From an uncultured Treponema sp. (GTDB lineage: Bacteria > Spirochaetota > Spirochaetia > Treponematales > Treponemataceae), in contig CALAUH010000010.1 in NCBI GenBank assembly GCA_937892225.1, positions 1 through 8,696 of the forward strand: 8,696 bases of DNA, given 5' to 3'. Under the pieces are notes generated by a model. The model saw only the letters and a program-made list of their open reading frames with translations, was not told the DNA's origin and did no database searches. Positions 6,888-8,696 of the stretch are shown here, piece after piece. Positions within the stretch are counted from its first letter, which is position 1; each line of letters opens with the position of its first letter. The position numbers were made by a program, and so were the translations under genes.

Positions 6888-7001
6888 ATGAAAGTACGAA
6901 CCAGTGTAAAACCTATCTGTGATAAATGTAAGGTTATTAAAAGAAATGGTATTATCCGTATCATTTGTACAAACCCAAAACATAAGCAGAGACAGGGCTA
7001 A
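6888..7001 (+). CDS. rpmJ: 50S ribosomal protein L36, zinc form
   Basis: L36 is the smallest large-subunit protein and stabilises 23S rRNA near the L16 and factor-binding region. A 37-codon frame starts MKVRTSVKPICDKCKVIKRN, continues GIIRIICTNPKHKQRQG and ends with TAA. It has the C11xxC14, C27 and H32 zinc ligands of the C+ form. The usual bacterial length is 37-38, so it is complete. A GGGGG run at 6877-6881 is the likely ribosome site. A longer frame overlapping it from 6689 is a shadow of secY. The location between secY and rpsM is typical. Confidence 0.97.
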   Translation: MKVRTSVKPICDKCKVIKRNGIIRIICTNPKHKQRQG

Positions 7002-7018
7002 GGCTTAAGGAGTAACAG

Positions 7019-7384
7019 ATGGCTCGAATTGCGGGAGTTGATATCCCAAATAAACATGTTGATACCGCATTAACTTATATTTATGGTATCGGCCGTTCAT
7101 CAGCAAAAAAGATTTGTGAAGAAGCCAAGATTGATCCACAGAAAATGGTGAATGATCTTTCTCAGGATGAACTCACAAAAGTTCGTGAAATTATCGACAG
7201 AGATTATAAGGTAGAAGGTCGTCTTCGTTCAGAAATCGGTCTTAACCTTAAACGACTTATTGATATTGGCTGCTATCGTGGTCTGCGGCATCGCCGCGGC
7301 CTGCCGGTCAATGGTCAGCGTACCAAGACCAACGCCCGCACCCGCAAGGGTCCTCGTCGCGGCAACGTCGGTAAAAAGAAGTAG
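7019..7384 (+). CDS. rpsM: 30S ribosomal protein S13, chimeric gene
   Basis: S13 lies in the small-subunit head and contacts S19, the P-site tRNA and the large-subunit bridge. The 121-residue frame is intact and starts MARIAGVDIPNKHVDTALTY, with AAGGAG at 7007-7012. The helix-hairpin-helix IYGIGRSSAKKICEEA and the conserved block IDIGCYRGLRHRRGLP (residues 81-96) are present, and the tail is TNARTRKGPRRGNVGKKK. Codons up to about 82 are AT-rich like the upstream genes; from about codon 89 (CTG CGG CAT CGC CGC GGC CTG CCG) they are strongly GC-biased. The tail with GPRRG resembles Desulfovibrio-type S13 rather than treponeme S13 (recollection of the family). The gene is probably two partial genes joined in the most conserved stretch. 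Confidence 0.9.
   Translation: MARIAGVDIPNKHVDTALTYIYGIGRSSAKKICEEAKIDPQKMVNDLSQDELTKVREIIDRDYKVEGRLRSEIGLNLKRLIDIGCYRGLRHRRGLPVNGQRTKTNARTRKGPRRGNVGKKK
7261..7290. other. Composition breakpoint inside rpsM (probable assembly join)
   Basis: Third codon positions change abruptly from A/T-rich to G/C-rich at codons 82-91 of rpsM. Everything to the left is near 37% GC in the line counted, everything to the right about 55-68% in the lines counted. The break falls in a near-invariant protein block, where different genomes can share enough identical bases to mislead an assembler. Confidence 0.85.
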
Positions 7385-7387
7385 GAC

Positions 7388-7417
7388 GCTGTATCTGATA
7401 CAGCCGCGCTTCGGCTG
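7388..7417 (+). repeat. Two overlapping, mutually exclusive hairpins between rpsM and rpsK
   Basis: GCTGTAT (7388-7394) pairs with ATACAGC (7398-7404) around a CTG loop. CAGCCG (7401-7406) pairs with CGGCTG (7412-7417) around a CGCTT loop. They share CAGC at 7401-7404, so only one can form at a time. No T run follows, so neither is a standard terminator. They may form a small switch or a processing signal in the rpsM-rpsK spacer; function is not shown. Confidence 0.45.
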
Positions 7418-7450
7418 ATCTGAGACAATGTAGCTCCAAGGAAGTGCAAA

Positions 7451-7840
7451 ATGGCAAGAGCCAAACGCGCAGTCAAAAAGAAGGAAAAGAAGAACATTCC
7501 GCTGGGCGTCGCCCACATCGCGGCAACGTTCAATAATACCATCATCACCTTTACCGACACCCGCGGAAATACCGTCAGCTGGTCTTCCGCCGGCAAGAGC
7601 GGCTTCAAGGGATCCCGCAAGTCCACTCCCTTCGCCGCACAGGTCGCCGCCGAAGATGCCGCCCGCCGTGCCATGGATAACGGCATGCGCACCGTCGGTG
7701 TGTATGTAAAGGGCCCGGGCGCCGGCCGTGAATCCGCTCTGCGTGCCATCAACACCGCAGGCTTCAAGGTCGCTTTCATCCGTGATGTTACGCCCATCCC
7801 CCACAACGGATGCCGTCCTCCCAAGCGGCGCCGCGTCTAA
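7451..7840 (+). CDS. rpsK: 30S ribosomal protein S11
   Basis: S11 lines the platform of the small subunit next to the E-site mRNA. The 129-residue product has normal length. A basic N-terminus MARAKRAVKKKEKKNIPLGV leads into HIAATFNNTIITFTDTRGNT, then SWSSAGKSGFKGSRKSTPFA, AQVAAEDAARRAMDNGMRTV, a YVKGPGAGRESALRAI stretch and the invariant end DVTPIPHNGCRPPKRRRV. AAGGA at 7438-7442 supports the ATG. GC-rich third positions contrast with all genes left of 7,260. The sequence resembles Desulfovibrio-type S11 (inference). Order rpsM-rpsK-rpsD fits a deltaproteobacterial alpha operon. Confidence 0.97.
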   Translation: MARAKRAVKKKEKKNIPLGVAHIAATFNNTIITFTDTRGNTVSWSSAGKSGFKGSRKSTPFAAQVAAEDAARRAMDNGMRTVGVYVKGPGAGRESALRAINTAGFKVAFIRDVTPIPHNGCRPPKRRRV

Positions 7841-7852
7841 CGCATTGAAGGC

Positions 7853-7858
7853 AAGGAG
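7853..7858 (+). promoter_or_regulatory. Shine-Dalgarno for the TTG start of rpsD
   Basis: AAGGAG lies 8 bases before TTG at 7867. It supports the non-ATG start, since the protein from there (MAKYNDAKCRLC) is the exact S4 N-terminus and no in-frame ATG is close. Confidence 0.8.
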
Positions 7859-7866
7859 AACTAGCC

Positions 7867-8424
7867 TTGGCTAAATATAATGACGCCAAATGCCGGCTCT
7901 GCCGTCGTGAAGGCACCAAGCTGTTTTTGAAGGGCGACCGCTGCTTCACCGATAAGTGCGCGCAGGAACGTCGTCCCTATGCCCCCGGCCAGCATGGCCG
8001 CGCCCGCAAGAAGCTCAGCGAATACGCTCTCCAGCTTCGTGAGAAGATGAAGGTCCGCCGCATCTACGGCGTCCTCGAGAAGCAGTTCCGCGGATACTTT
8101 GAAGATGCCGATATGGCCAAGGGCGTCACCGGCGCCAATCTTCTCATCATCCTCGAACGCCGTCTCGACAACGTTGTTTTCCGTATGGGCTTCGCCAACT
8201 CCCGCAGTCAGGCCCGTCAGCTCGTTCGCCACGGCATCTTTACCCTGAACGGCCACAAGGTGACCATTCCTTCCCTTCAGGTCCGTGCCGGTGACGAAAT
8301 CGCTGTCCCCGAAAAGAACCGCAACATCCCCGTCATCGCCGCCGCCCAGGCGACCGCCATCGTCAAAACGTTTCTCATGTTCATCACTTGCCGATTTGAA
8401 AAACTCATGTCTGATTCTCCCTAA
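7867..8424 (+). CDS. rpsD: 30S ribosomal protein S4, 3' end replaced
   Basis: S4 nucleates small-subunit assembly on 16S rRNA and, in E. coli, represses the alpha operon. Residues 1-161 match the family: TTG start, zinc-type cysteines C9xxC12 and C26/C31 (AKCRLCRREG; DRCFTDKC), RRPYAPGQHGRARKK, YGVLEKQFRGYFEDADMAKG, then ANLLIILERRLDNVVFRMGF and ANSRSQARQLVRHGIFTLNG (S4 RNA-binding domain). After NRNIPVIAAAQ the frame reads ATAIVKTFLMFITCRFEKLM and stops at residue 185. The normal S4 is about 205-210 long with a conserved WLE..., ...INEQLIVELYSK end that is absent. The last 24 residues are therefore almost certainly not S4. True rpsD sequence ends near 8350. The body looks Desulfovibrio-like (inference). 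Confidence 0.9.
   Translation: MAKYNDAKCRLCRREGTKLFLKGDRCFTDKCAQERRPYAPGQHGRARKKLSEYALQLREKMKVRRIYGVLEKQFRGYFEDADMAKGVTGANLLIILERRLDNVVFRMGFANSRSQARQLVRHGIFTLNGHKVTIPSLQVRAGDEIAVPEKNRNIPVIAAAQATAIVKTFLMFITCRFEKLMSDSP
8350..8370. other. Second breakpoint: end of true rpsD sequence
   Basis: S4 family similarity ends after Q161 (base 8349). The following DNA lacks any S4 C-terminus in any of the three forward frames and instead leads to the 3' end of an unrelated - strand gene. rpoA and rplQ, expected next in an alpha operon, are missing. Confidence 0.75.
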
Positions 8425-8436
8425 ATGCAATGACGG

Positions 8437-8696
8437 TCACATGTCCTTCAAGGATAGGGCGACGAGACGGCGCCGCAAGCCGCCCTTCTCGGGATGCTTT
8501 TCCAAAAAGGCCGCCGTCTTCGATTCCAGGGCCTTACGGTCGAAACGGCGTTCGTCCACCTTGATCTCGTAAAAGTCAATCGAACCTTCCAGCTCGTCTT
8601 CGCAAATGAGGTCTATCTCGTTTTCGCCCTTGCGGTCCCACCAGCCGCCCATGTTCGTGCAGGTTGATTCGCAAACCATCTTCCATTGGAAATACC
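8437..8696 (-). CDS. C-terminal fragment of a DUF234-type ATPase-associated protein (5' end outside window)
   Basis: The frame is open to the window edge on the - strand, reading YFQWK before the first Met (8679), so that Met is not the true start. The visible 85 residues contain GGWWDRKGENEIDLIC, then IDFYEIKVDERRFD, and end LVALSLKDM. This is the pattern of the DUF234 domain at the C-terminus of AAA-type ATPases common in Bacteroidetes, Fibrobacter and archaea. The Asp of EIDLI and the Glu and Lys of EIK form a PD-(D/E)xK-like nuclease motif. The ATPase part would lie to the right of the window. Function in this family is poorly known; some members are suspected of acting in defence or mobile DNA. 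It runs opposite to the ribosomal genes and has no link with them beyond the probable misjoin. Confidence 0.75.
   Translation of the reverse strand, partial: YFQWKMVCESTCTNMGGWWDRKGENEIDLICEDELEGSIDFYEIKVDERRFDRKALESKTAAFLEKHPEKGGLRRRLVALSLKDM

Noticed and set aside
6689..6922. A 77-codon + strand frame overlapping the end of secY and start of rpmJ
   Set aside because: It is out of frame with both genes, has no ribosome site or recognisable motif, and crosses the hairpin region. It is a shadow of secY.
7229..8430. Long - strand open frames of 169-191 codons opposite rpsM, rpsK and rpsD
   Set aside because: They lie exactly opposite well-conserved ribosomal genes. Their compositions (Gly/Ala/Asp-rich) are what the reverse of GC-rich coding DNA gives, and no family motif is visible.
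8285..8572. A 95-codon + strand frame across the rpsD end and the - strand gene
   Set aside because: Its Ser/Pro/Arg-rich product matches no family and it overlaps two better-supported genes in other frames.
1..8696. CRISPR arrays, tRNA or rRNA genes, insertion sequences, toxin-antitoxin or phage genes
   Set aside because: None were seen. The window is filled by ribosomal and secY genes with short spacers, and no repeats with regular spacing or terminal inverted repeats were noticed.

Overview
The window is a run of ribosomal-protein genes on the + strand with secY among them, following the bacterial S10-spc-alpha order: rpsC (partial), rplP, rpmC, rpsQ, rplN, rplX, rplE, rpsN/rpsZ (zinc type), rpsH, rplF, rplR, rpsE, rpmD, rplO, secY, rpmJ, rpsM, rpsK and rpsD (damaged). 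A short - strand gene fragment lies at the far right edge. All the intact genes belong to known families, and I see no undescribed system.

The sequence does not look like one genome. Positions 1 to about 7,260 are AT-rich (lines counted by hand give about 37% GC) with A/T-rich third codon positions. The order rplO-secY-rpmJ-rpsM, with no adk, map or infA after secY, and the protein style suggest a Treponema-like spirochaete (inference from memory). Inside rpsM, in the highly conserved block around codons 82-91, composition jumps to about 55-68% GC. From there to about 8,350 the S13 tail, S11 and S4 resemble Desulfovibrio-type Deltaproteobacteria. At about 8,350-8,370 the S4 reading frame loses similarity to its family roughly 45 residues early. 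It runs into unrelated DNA that carries, on the opposite strand, the 3' end of an ATPase-associated DUF234-like gene. The simplest reading is a metagenomic contig with two chimeric joins and two or three sources.

Layout. 1-487: 3' part of rpsC, end of the S10 operon. 491-1419: L16, L29, S17. 1440-6762: the spc-type block from L14 to SecY, tightly packed with gaps of about 3-20 bases and one 1-base stop/start overlap. 6763-6887: the longest gap, holding an 11-bp perfect inverted repeat upstream of rpmJ. 6888-7260: rpmJ and the 5' two thirds of rpsM. 7261-8349: the GC-rich alpha-operon piece. 8350-8696: foreign 3' flank with the partial - strand gene.

The genes encode parts of both ribosomal subunits plus the core translocon channel, so the block supplies translation and its coupled membrane export. 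Most starts have a clear Shine-Dalgarno sequence, often placed inside the stop region of the preceding gene, as in a co-transcribed and translationally coupled operon.
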